The notes below the pieces were generated by a model. It did not search any database. It was not told the origin of the DNA and worked only from the letters and a program-made list of their open reading frames with translations. Made by a program: the position numbers and the translations under genes. From Gammaproteobacteria bacterium (lineage in GTDB: Bacteria > Pseudomonadota > Gammaproteobacteria > Methylococcales > UBA2780), in assembly GCA_003646305.1 (NCBI GenBank), contig QNFJ01000151.1, positions 1 through 5,472 of the forward strand: a DNA stretch of 5,472 bases, in the 5' to 3' direction. This document shows positions 1 through 5,133 of the stretch, one piece after another (position 1 is the stretch's first letter; the number at the start of each line of letters is the position of its first letter).

Positions 1-7
1 AAAAAAG

Positions 8-1336
8 ATGGCTGTCAACAAACAATCTCTCTCACATTCCATGCGTGTAAATCTCAAAACTCTCGGCTGCCGACTTAATGAAGCTGAACTGGAAAACTGG
101 GCTCAAAAATTCCAGCAAAAGGGGCACAAGATTGTAAAAAATGCTGAAGAGGCCAATCTTGTCGTTCTTAATACCTGTGCGGTGACGGGCGAGGCAGTTC
201 GCAAGTCACGCCAGTCTATTCGTAGAATTCATCGAGGAAATCCTTCAGCTAAATTGGTCGTGAGCGGTTGCTATGCCTCCCTAAAACCTGAGGAGGTTGC
301 TGAGTCACTGGGTGTTGATCTGGTTGTTTTGAACCAGGATAAGGAACGACTTGTTGAGCTTACAGAAACAGAACTTGACCTAAAAAGCATGCCTCAGTTA
401 TCCACTGAACCTGGTGAGGTCGCACTCTTTAGTCGAGGTCGCCAACGTGCCTTTGTTAAAGTGCAGGATGGCTGTCGGTATCGTTGTACTTTCTGTATCG
501 TCACGCACGCCCGTGGAGATGAAAAGAGCCGCGCCATCACCGAGATCACCGATGAAATCAATAATCTTCACAGCCAAGGAATTCAGGAAGTCATTCTGAC
601 CGGTGTTCATCTTGGTGGGTACGGTAACGACGTAGATTGCAATCTGACAGAATTGATTGAGGCCATTCTAGCCAATACATCGCTACCCAGAATTAGGCTG
701 GGTTCACTCGAACCTTGGGATCTTCCGAATGGTTTCTTTGATTTATTTGCTAACAAGCGCTTGATGCCACACCTGCACCTTCCGCTACAAAGTGGTTCTG
801 ATGCCGTTCTCAAACGGATGGCGAGGCGCTGTAAGACTGAGGAATTTAGTCAAATTGTTCATGAAGCACGCGAAACTGTTCCTAGCATCAACATCACGAC
901 CGATATTATCGTCGGCTTTCCAGGAGAAACGGAGAGTGAATGGCAGGAAAGTTTTGATTTTATCGAGCAAACTGCATTTGGACATATCCACATTTTCACC
1001 TATTCTCCCCGTGAAGGGACAAAGGCGGCAACTTTACCAAACCAGCTCACTCAAGCCGTTAAAAAGGGGCGCAGTCATCAGCTCCATCAACTGGCAGAAA
1101 AAATGAAAACCGCTTTCTTTGAGCAACAGCTAGGGCAATCGACCCCAGTTTTGTGGGAAGGAAACCTCGATAATATCGGCACTGAAAGCACAACAATATT
1201 TGGCTACACGCCAAATTACACGCGTGTTTCGACGCTTACAGAGGTGGCTGATAAATTAATCAATTCCATACATTTAACTTCTCTTGAAAATGTTTCTAGT
1301 GACCGCAAACATATCGAGTCGGCTATTATTGATTAA
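8..1336 (+). CDS. mtaB: tRNA (N6-threonylcarbamoyladenosine(37)-C2)-methylthiotransferase MtaB
   Basis: Radical-SAM methylthiotransferase that converts t6A at position 37 of ANN-decoding tRNAs to ms2t6A; cytosolic. Seen in the sequence: an N-terminal UPF0004 domain with three cluster-ligand cysteines, C21 in LGCRLNEAE, C57 in NTCAV and C88 in SGCYA. The radical-SAM CxxxCxxC follows as C156, C160, C163 (GCRYRCTFC), then conserved stretches LTGVHLG, LPLQSGSD and TDIIVGFPGE. The C-terminal 80-90 residues are TRAM-like. At 442 residues it has the usual family length and looks complete. The GCRLN motif and length fit MtaB better than MiaB or RimO. The start is uncertain: base 8 is the first ATG but only seven bases precede it in the window, and M12 (base 41, MRVNLKTLGC) matches where many homologues begin; neither has a clear ribosome binding site. 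No partner gene is visible; the next gene lies 98 bases downstream. Confidence 0.95.
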   Translation: MAVNKQSLSHSMRVNLKTLGCRLNEAELENWAQKFQQKGHKIVKNAEEANLVVLNTCAVTGEAVRKSRQSIRRIHRGNPSAKLVVSGCYASLKPEEVAESLGVDLVVLNQDKERLVELTETELDLKSMPQLSTEPGEVALFSRGRQRAFVKVQDGCRYRCTFCIVTHARGDEKSRAITEITDEINNLHSQGIQEVILTGVHLGGYGNDVDCNLTELIEAILANTSLPRIRLGSLEPWDLPNGFFDLFANKRLMPHLHLPLQSGSDAVLKRMARRCKTEEFSQIVHEARETVPSINITTDIIVGFPGETESEWQESFDFIEQTAFGHIHIFTYSPREGTKAATLPNQLTQAVKKGRSHQLHQLAEKMKTAFFEQQLGQSTPVLWEGNLDNIGTESTTIFGYTPNYTRVSTLTEVADKLINSIHLTSLENVSSDRKHIESAIID

Positions 1337-1388
1337 CCGTTTAGAGGCGGAACCTTGATCTAATTCTTTTGTCCCACGCTAAACCTAT

Positions 1389-1411
1389 CCATAAGAGATG
1401 GGGGCTTTTTT
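1389..1411 (+). terminator. weak candidate terminator after mtaB
   Basis: CCAT (1389-1392), a five-base loop and ATGG (1398-1401) form a short stem. It is followed by GGGC and six T (1406-1411). The upstream AAACC could add imperfect pairs with GGCTTT. The stem is short, so termination would be partial at best. It lies between mtaB and msrAB, where an end of the mtaB transcript is expected. No convincing promoter for msrAB was found in the same gap. Confidence 0.35.
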
Positions 1412-1434
1412 GTTGATATTCCCAGGATCTAATC

Positions 1435-2553
1435 ATGATAAAGAAACGCATCTCCTTTTTATCTATACTCTGTTTTGCACTGATTGGTAACGGCTGCGTT
1501 AATGATGCAGCTTCTGAACATGACAGCCTCTCAATAGAAGACAACCAACAGCTCTCCGTTGCAACCTTTGCCGGCGGCTGTTTCTGGTGCATCGAGGCCG
1601 GCTTTGAGAAACTGCCGGGGGTTAAAGAAGCCATTTCTGGTTTTAGTGGAGGTCTCCTTCAGAACCCCAGCTATAAACAGGTCTCTTCTGGGCGAACAAA
1701 GCATACTGAATCGGTACAGGTCTATTACGACTCCCGGGAAATCTCCTACGAAGCACTTGTTGAAGCTTATTGGCGTCAGGTCGACCCAACCGATGCAGAT
1801 GGCTCTTTTGTTGATCGCGGCAAACAATACCGGCCTGCCATTTTTTACCATGATGAACTGCAAAAGCAGACAATAGAAAAATCACTCAACGCACTTATTG
1901 AATCAGGTCGCTTCAAGAAAAAGATCGTCGTTGAAATAACAGCTTTTACCCGCTTCTTTCCTGCCGAAAATTACCACCAAAATTACTACACAGAGAATCC
2001 GGTCCGATACAATTATTACCGCCATAACTCGGGCCGCGACCAGTATTTAGAAAAGATATGGGGCAACGAACTTGAGATCAGTGTTGGCGACTATTCAAAA
2101 CAGACCGGGCTGCGCTATGCAAAACCGACAGACTCAATCCTTAAGAGAGAATTAACCCCGTTGCAATATGATGTAACCCAAAATGATGCAACAGAACCTC
2201 CCTACAAGAATGAACTTTGGGATGAGAAACGTGAAGGGATCTATGTCGATATCGCCAGCGGGGAGCCGCTATTTTCCTCAAAAGATAAATATGACTCTAA
2301 AACCGGATGGCCCAGTTTTAGTCGCCCACTAAAAGCCGACAACATTGTTAAGCATAATGACTACACAATGATTTTCAGACGAACTGAGTTGCGTAGCCGT
2401 CACGGTGACTCCCACTTAGGTCACCTTTTCTCTGATGGACCAGAAGCAAATGGGCTACGCTACTGCATAAATTCTGCTTCGTTAAAATTTATTCCAAAAG
2501 ATAACTTAAGCAAGACGGGCTATTCAGAGTTTAAAAACCTTTTTGAAAAATAA
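1435..2553 (+). CDS. msrAB: Fused peptide methionine sulfoxide reductase MsrA/MsrB, exported (possible lipoprotein)
   Basis: Repairs oxidised methionine: the MsrA part reduces S-sulfoxides, the MsrB part R-sulfoxides. A positively charged, hydrophobic N-terminus (residues 1-20) ends at C21 in IGNGC, so the product is exported and may be a lipoprotein. However, Gly at -3 is a poor lipobox residue. MsrA spans about 41-205 with catalytic C49 in GGCFWC, likely catalytic E92 in HTESV and the tail YHQNYY. MsrB spans about 234-355 with GIYVDIASGEPLFSS, the HGDSHLGHLFSDGP motif and catalytic C344 in RYCINSASL. MsrB lacks the two zinc CxxC motifs. It also has Thr290 in SKTGWPSF where many relatives have the recycling Cys. 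No Cys follows the MsrA core, so only C52 could resolve C49 locally. There is no thioredoxin-like domain as in PilB. Ribosome binding site AGGA (1424-1427) lies seven bases before the ATG. 372 residues, complete. Confidence 0.97.
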   Translation: MIKKRISFLSILCFALIGNGCVNDAASEHDSLSIEDNQQLSVATFAGGCFWCIEAGFEKLPGVKEAISGFSGGLLQNPSYKQVSSGRTKHTESVQVYYDSREISYEALVEAYWRQVDPTDADGSFVDRGKQYRPAIFYHDELQKQTIEKSLNALIESGRFKKKIVVEITAFTRFFPAENYHQNYYTENPVRYNYYRHNSGRDQYLEKIWGNELEISVGDYSKQTGLRYAKPTDSILKRELTPLQYDVTQNDATEPPYKNELWDEKREGIYVDIASGEPLFSSKDKYDSKTGWPSFSRPLKADNIVKHNDYTMIFRRTELRSRHGDSHLGHLFSDGPEANGLRYCINSASLKFIPKDNLSKTGYSEFKNLFEK

Positions 2554-2568
2554 ATTTCTCAGCTCAAA

Positions 2569-3315
2569 CTAGCGCTCTTTTTCTGCATCCATAAAGTAAA
2601 CGGTTGCACCAATAACCGCTGCGGGTGGTATAAACAGGTTAAGAATGGGTACAGCGAGGCAAAAAGAGAGCAAACTACCAAAACCAAGTGCCCCTAGCCT
2701 TTTCTTTTTCATGATCTCTCGCTGTTCTTTAAATAAAATCCCTTGTGATTCAAGTGGATAGGCGGTGTAGTCGAGTGAAAAAAACCATGCGCCAAACAGA
2801 AACCAAAGGAAAGGCGCAACAATATTCACACCAGGTATCAGAAACAGAATCAATAAAGGGATCGCGCGAGTGATGAAGTAGCCCATTCGGCCCAACTCGG
2901 ACATAATTGCCGGCATAACCGTTTTCATTAGTGGCAAGACTGAGCTATTTTCTACCTTGTCGCCACTTAAAACAATCAGCGCCTTCTCTGCCAACAGGCT
3001 ATAAAACGGTGCCGCAATCAGATTGGCGAACATGACAAAGAAAAAGTAAACCACGAGGATGAAACTCAGGCCAAATAGTGGCCAAAGTAACCAACGGAGC
3101 CAGTCGAGCCATTCTGGAATCAACCAGGTCATCAGCTCCGAGAAATAGTGCTGCAGAACAACGAAGCCTATTCCAAATAGAATTAAATTGATCAGGACTG
3201 GCAACAGGATAAAACGCCGTAGAACCGGTAGCTTCAACATTGCCAGCCCTTTTAGCAGGCAACCCGCTCCGTATGCCGGGTTATTTAGTTTCTTGTTATC
3301 AAAATTAAACTTCAT
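2569..3315 (-). CDS. cysZ: Sulfate transporter CysZ
   Basis: Inner-membrane protein of the CysZ/EI24 family that brings sulfate in for cysteine synthesis. The sequence tracks E. coli CysZ along its length: an N-terminal glycine-rich stretch and LRRFILLPVLIN, then LLWPLFG, ANLIAAPFYSLLAE, ITRAIPLLILFLIPGVN and APFLWFLFGAWFFSLDY, and near the end FGSLLSF and PILNLFIPPAAVIGAT. Hydrophobic segments lie at about 26-55, 70-100, 145-185 and 210-240. With the ATG start it has 248 residues, close to the roughly 253 of E. coli. The ATG at 3313-3315 is preferred; an in-frame GTG (3319-3321) would add two residues. Neither has a clear ribosome binding site, so it may be translated from a message entering from the toxin gene 41 bases upstream. 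It converges with msrAB, 15 bases between stops, and no strong shared terminator is seen. No other sulfate-assimilation gene is in the window. Confidence 0.95.
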   Translation of the reverse strand: MKFNFDNKKLNNPAYGAGCLLKGLAMLKLPVLRRFILLPVLINLILFGIGFVVLQHYFSELMTWLIPEWLDWLRWLLWPLFGLSFILVVYFFFVMFANLIAAPFYSLLAEKALIVLSGDKVENSSVLPLMKTVMPAIMSELGRMGYFITRAIPLLILFLIPGVNIVAPFLWFLFGAWFFSLDYTAYPLESQGILFKEQREIMKKKRLGALGFGSLLSFCLAVPILNLFIPPAAVIGATVYFMDAEKER

Positions 3316-3356
3316 CTGCACATCTATCTATTGATTGGGAATATCGACCACTTTGC

Positions 3357-3599
3357 TTAAGGAGCAGTAAATTGGCTATTTTCAAGCACATACACCAGCC
3401 GGTTACCATCATCAATACGACGAGACCAAAAGCCAGATAAATTTTCCTTTAGTGACTCAGGCTTGCCGATACCTTCGAATGGATCTCTTTGAGTATCGGA
3501 GATTAGCTTATTAATACGTTTTAGTGTTTTTTTGTCCTGACCTTGCCAGTATACATAATCTCTCTGGGCCTCTCTCGTCCATGCCGAAATTTCAATCAC
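3357..3599 (-). CDS. yoeB: YoeB-family toxin, C-terminal catalytic tail lost
   Basis: YoeB (Txe/RelE superfamily) cleaves mRNA in the ribosomal A site and is held inactive by YefM. The match is strong over the body: DYVYWQGQDKK, RINKLISDTQRDPFEG, GKPESLKENLSGFWSRRI and NRLVY. Counting from the upstream TTG, E49 and R68 correspond to E. coli YoeB E46 and R65. The family normally ends LLIAACRYHY, whose last His and Tyr are catalytic; here the frame ends NSQFTAP and stops, so both are absent. A different frame just downstream reads about ANLLLLKQSGRYS, resembling a decayed tail after a one-base shift. The chosen start is GTG at 3597-3599, overlapping the antitoxin stop within GTGATTGA; an in-frame TTG at 3600-3602 would add one residue. 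Eighty residues against about 84 in the family. Probably inactive or impaired; a remnant is the main alternative. Confidence 0.85.
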   Translation of the reverse strand: MIEISAWTREAQRDYVYWQGQDKKTLKRINKLISDTQRDPFEGIGKPESLKENLSGFWSRRIDDGNRLVYVLENSQFTAP

Positions 3600-3846
3600 C
3601 AACTAACTCGTGATTTTCAGTTTTACCTGACCGGTATTGTGCGATGGACTTTGCCAGATGTGATGCATTGGCCGAGCTTTTTAACAGATGTACTGTTTCC
3701 ATTAGCGCGTTGAAATGATCGAGAGACATGACAACTGCATCTTCAGCATCTCTGCGTGAAATAATAGTGTAATCAGAATCATCAACCACTTGATCCAATA
3801 CACTTTTTAGCCTATTTCTGACGTCCGAAAAATTAACAACTCTCAT
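3592..3846 (-). CDS. yefM: YefM-family antitoxin (Phd/YefM)
   Basis: Antitoxin that binds and neutralises the YoeB-type toxin and represses its own operon. The 84-residue product begins MRVVNFSDVRNRLKSVLDQV, the usual Phd/YefM DNA-binding and dimerisation fold. It continues with YTIISRRDAEDAVVMSLDHFNALMET, then HLLKSSANASHLAKSIAQYRSGK, which corresponds to the E. coli toxin-binding tail (TAYLLRSPANARRL and onward). Length equals the E. coli protein to within one residue, so it looks intact. ATG at 3844-3846 is chosen because it matches the family start and has AGGGG (3854-3858) seven bases upstream. An upstream frame extension would add twelve residues unlike the family. It overlaps the toxin gene by eight bases, so the two are translationally coupled. 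The dyad upstream is its probable operator. Confidence 0.93.
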   Translation of the reverse strand: MRVVNFSDVRNRLKSVLDQVVDDSDYTIISRRDAEDAVVMSLDHFNALMETVHLLKSSANASHLAKSIAQYRSGKTENHELVGD

Positions 3847-3856
3847 ATTAACACCC

Positions 3857-3915
3857 CTGTACTTGTACGCCATACCGGACAAGCATAACTTGCCTTTCTA
3901 ATCGTGCAAGTACAG
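3857..3915 (-). promoter_or_regulatory. Promoter and dyad operator of the yefM-yoeB module
   Basis: Two 13-base arms, CTGTACTTGTACG (3857-3869) and CGTGCAAGTACAG (3903-3915), are inverted copies matching at 12 of 13 positions. An inner pair, CAAG (3880-3883) and CTTG (3889-3892), shares the same centre at 3886. Read on the minus strand, a candidate sigma-70 promoter TTGCAC (3904-3909), 16 bases, TATGCT (3882-3887) lies inside the dyad: the -35 falls in one arm and the -10 on the axis. Each arm carries tandem GTACA-like half-sites (GTACA-A-GTACA in one arm). E. coli YefM operators use a TGTACA core, so these are likely antitoxin binding sites giving autoregulation. The promoter boxes themselves are only moderate matches. 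Confidence 0.6.
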
Positions 3916-3979
3916 TGAGTGTTCCTTTTGGGGATTAACGATACATTACCGAAAAAACACCGGAAACTTGGGGGCGTTG

Positions 3980-4642
3980 TTACGCGGGATGGTGCTCTGA
4001 ATATCTTAAGAGCGTTTCTCCTTTATTGAGCAGTCCATAAGCGCCCGGAGAGACCCTCTCCACGCCGGAAAATGATTCATGCAAATCGACTAAATAAGGG
4101 TATCTCGCACCTCTATGATTCACTGGCATCCCAATTTCCATCATTTCCATTCCACCTCTCGCAGCAATCTTTTTAAGTGATCGGCGACACAAAAAAAGCC
4201 ATTTATTGATTCCCTTAGAGTCAGAATACTCTTTCGCTGCCCTGATCAATCCAAACAAGATTTCTGGATAACTATGGTCACTGACAAATGCTTTAGAGTG
4301 TCTGTGTTTTGAAAGAATTGAAACCCTTGAAATCTCCGCAACGATCTGACTATTAGACTCTATATCAAAGGACAACCCGCTATTTACAAGTTTTGTTATA
4401 GGTAACACCTGCTCTTCTGGCAGCACAATCCTCAAAGTGGCAATCCATTCTGAAGTCAGCTGATCTTGAACAATAAAATGCACCGCCTGATCATCAAACT
4501 CGTCTGTCTCCCAGTCACCCTCAGAAAGGCTTGCATCTTCGAAGCCTTTTTCGAGGCAATAGACCTGGTGGCGTAATTTGTAATGAATTTTTTTACTAAA
4601 ATCTGTGTCCGCTAAAAAAGCTTTATAACGATTATCAAACAT
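3980..4642 (-). CDS. LuxI-like N-acyltransferase, PEP-CTERM/exosortase-associated acyltransferase family
   Basis: GNAT-fold enzyme related to acyl-homoserine-lactone synthases and N-acyl amino acid synthases, expected to join an acyl chain from acyl-ACP to an amino-acid-type amine. From the ATG (220 residues) the LuxI-type residues line up: R24 in YKLRHQVYC, acidic D47/D50 in ETDEFDDQAVHF, R71 in ATLRIVLP, and E103 and R106 in AEISRV. The segments VYCLEKGFED and IGMPVNHRGARYPY are typical of the acyltransferase family named for exosortase systems (TIGR03694, from memory). No signal peptide or membrane segment. ATG at 4640-4642 is preferred, with GGGGA just upstream; an in-frame TTG at 4652-4654 would add four residues. 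It lies 46 bases after the small secreted-protein gene and across a weak terminator, so it is probably the second gene of a sigma-54-driven unit. The substrate is unknown. Confidence 0.85.
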   Translation of the reverse strand: MFDNRYKAFLADTDFSKKIHYKLRHQVYCLEKGFEDASLSEGDWETDEFDDQAVHFIVQDQLTSEWIATLRIVLPEEQVLPITKLVNSGLSFDIESNSQIVAEISRVSILSKHRHSKAFVSDHSYPEILFGLIRAAKEYSDSKGINKWLFLCRRSLKKIAARGGMEMMEIGMPVNHRGARYPYLVDLHESFSGVERVSPGAYGLLNKGETLLRYSEHHPA

Positions 4643-4652
4643 ATAATTCCCC

Positions 4653-4679
4653 AAAAAATAAAAAAGCGCCTCCTTGCGC
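4653..4679 (-). terminator. Weak intrinsic terminator between the small gene and the acyltransferase gene
   Basis: On the minus strand GCGC (4676-4679), a six-base loop AAGGAG and GCGC (4666-4669) are followed by T6-A-T6 (4665-4653). The U-tract is excellent but the stem is only four base pairs, so partial termination is likely. It begins ten bases after the small-protein stop codon and ends eleven bases before the acyltransferase ATG. This would give more message for the small protein than for the enzyme. Confidence 0.55.
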
Positions 4680-4688
4680 AGGTTGTTA

Positions 4689-4880
4689 TTAGCTCTCGCC
4701 TTTAACTTCTTCCTTGTTTTCTTCGGGGGCAGAAGACTTTTCTGTTTTCAGTTCGTCAGCCGGCTTCTCAACTATTGTTGCCGCTGTTACTTCATTTTTG
4801 GTCACCATAAGTGCTTCAGCATTAACTGGGCCGACCATAAAAAATACCATCAAAAATGAGATGAGCAGAGTTGGTTTCAT
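4689..4880 (-). CDS. Small secreted protein, 63 residues, unknown function
   Basis: I do not recognise a family. The product begins MKPTLLISFLMVFFMVGPVNA, a clear Sec signal peptide with a likely cleavage after VNA (residue 21). The mature part is about 42 residues, starts EALMVTKNEV, and its second half is rich in Lys and Glu with Pro and Ser (EKPADELKTEKSSAPEENKE). It should therefore be soluble, charged and probably disordered in the periplasm or outside. It has no cysteine, no lipobox and no PEP-CTERM anchor. ATG at 4878-4880 is supported by GGAG (4889-4892) eight bases upstream and by the signal peptide; the frame continues upstream to 4985 but that part lies in the promoter and leader. 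It sits directly downstream of a sigma-54 promoter and ahead of the acyltransferase gene. This suggests co-regulation by the neighbouring GlrR-like protein. Confidence 0.75.
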   Translation of the reverse strand: MKPTLLISFLMVFFMVGPVNAEALMVTKNEVTAATIVEKPADELKTEKSSAPEENKEEVKGES

Positions 4881-4916
4881 AAAACTATCTCCAAAATTAA
4901 ACGTTGAGCCACTTGA

Positions 4917-4958
4917 CCACTGATAAAATCGGCTTAGAGCGATTTTAAATACTAGTGG
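4917..4958 (-). promoter_or_regulatory. 5'-terminal leader hairpin of the sigma-54 transcript
   Basis: TAAAATCG (4924-4931) and CGATTTTA (4940-4947) form a perfect 8-bp stem with an 8-base loop. Outside it CCACT (4917-4921) pairs with AGTGG (4954-4958) across a 2/6 internal loop. Counting 12 bases from the -12 C of the sigma-54 promoter puts +1 at 4958, so the structure would start at the very 5' end of the message. Such 5' hairpins often protect transcripts from degradation; a regulatory or small-RNA role is possible. Pairing is seen, function is inferred. Confidence 0.5.
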
Positions 4959-4969
4959 TAGAGATATAA

Positions 4970-4984
4970 GCAAATACCGAGCCA
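4970..4984 (-). promoter_or_regulatory. Sigma-54 (RpoN) promoter of the small-protein/acyltransferase unit
   Basis: The minus strand reads TGGCTCGGTATTTGC, with GG and GC separated by exactly ten bases and T following. Against TGGCACG-N4-TTGC the only mismatch is A to T. Expected start near 4956-4958, about 78 bases before the ATG of the small secreted protein. An enhancer-type palindrome about 100 bases upstream and a sigma-54 activator gene next door support the call. Confidence 0.75.
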
Positions 4985-5003
4985 ACTATTGTATCAGCGT
5001 GAA

Positions 5004-5016
5004 ATTCAACAAGTTA
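5004..5016 (+). promoter_or_regulatory. IHF-like site between enhancer and promoter
   Basis: ATTCAACAAGTTA matches the IHF consensus WATCAA-N4-TTR at all but one fixed position (T for A at the second base). It lies between the sigma-54 promoter (4970-4984) and the palindrome at 5050-5067, where a DNA bend would help an enhancer-bound activator reach the polymerase. Near matches are common in AT-rich DNA, so this is tentative. Confidence 0.35.
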
Positions 5017-5040
5017 GCTGACACGCAAACGAGTGAGCTA
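5015..5040. repeat. Imperfect palindrome upstream of the sigma-54 promoter
   Basis: TAGCT (5015-5019) and AGCTA (5036-5040) are outer arms. Inner matches AC/GT and CG/CG bring complementarity to 9 of 12 pairs. The centre (5027.5) is 31 bases, about three helical turns, from the centre of the TGTC/GACA site at 5050-5067. Its half-sites do not have the TGTC-then-GACA orientation, so another regulator, or only a secondary structure, is possible. Confidence 0.35.
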
Positions 5041-5049
5041 GTAGCAAAG

Positions 5050-5067
5050 TGTCGCAAAACAGCGACA
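5050..5067. promoter_or_regulatory. Probable GlrR-type enhancer site, TGTC-N10-GACA
   Basis: TGTCGC, six bases, GCGACA is a perfect inverted repeat. Its TGTC-N10-GACA layout equals the motif I recall for GlrR (QseF) sites upstream of glmY in enterobacteria. It is centred about 100 bases upstream of the predicted sigma-54 start, the normal range for such activators, and the adjacent gene encodes a GlrR-like protein. It could alternatively be a hairpin at the end of the glrR message, but neither side has a proper U-tract. Confidence 0.65.
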
Positions 5068-5115
5068 TAGCGTCTTAGAAAAAAGCTTTGTGATTGTTTC
5101 CTATGGAGTTTTGTC

Positions 5116-5133
5116 TGTCACTGAGAGGTAACA
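5116..5133. promoter_or_regulatory. Degenerate second GlrR-type site, TGTC-N10-AACA
   Basis: TGTC (5116-5119) and AACA (5130-5133) are ten bases apart, matching the TGTC/GACA pattern at seven of eight bases. It overlaps the stop codon of the glrR-like gene and is centred 66 bases from the perfect copy. Chance occurrence cannot be excluded. Confidence 0.25.

Noticed and set aside
607..991. Minus-strand and offset open frames inside mtaB, with similar ones inside msrAB and cysZ
   Set aside because: They lie fully within well-supported genes, show no domain or signal features and lack ribosome binding sites.
2535..2590. Shared bidirectional terminator between msrAB and cysZ
   Set aside because: The short repeats here (AAAAACCTTTTT, AGCGCT, AGTTT/AAACT) do not make a convincing stem followed by T on either strand.
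3943..3979. Terminator after the acyltransferase gene
   Set aside because: CCGG/CCGG-like and GCG/CGC pairs are present, but the T run falls inside the loop and no proper stem with a following U-tract forms.
4689..4880. PEP-CTERM sorting signal in the small protein next to the exosortase-type acyltransferase
   Set aside because: There is no VPEP motif, no C-terminal membrane segment and no basic end; the C-terminus is soluble and charged.
4900..4912. Similarity of AGTGGCTCA in the leader to what I recall of the start of GlmY RNA
   Set aside because: Only about nine bases agree, and they lie some 50 bases downstream of the predicted start; chance is the simpler explanation.
4881..4985. Upstream extension of the small-protein reading frame to 98 residues
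   Set aside because: It would translate through the sigma-54 promoter and leader hairpin. The ATG at 4878-4880 has a good GGAG and is followed by a textbook signal peptide.
5050..5067. Terminator hairpin for the glrR-like gene
   Set aside because: The 6-bp stem is perfect, but only three T follow on the minus strand; spacing to the sigma-54 promoter favours an activator site.
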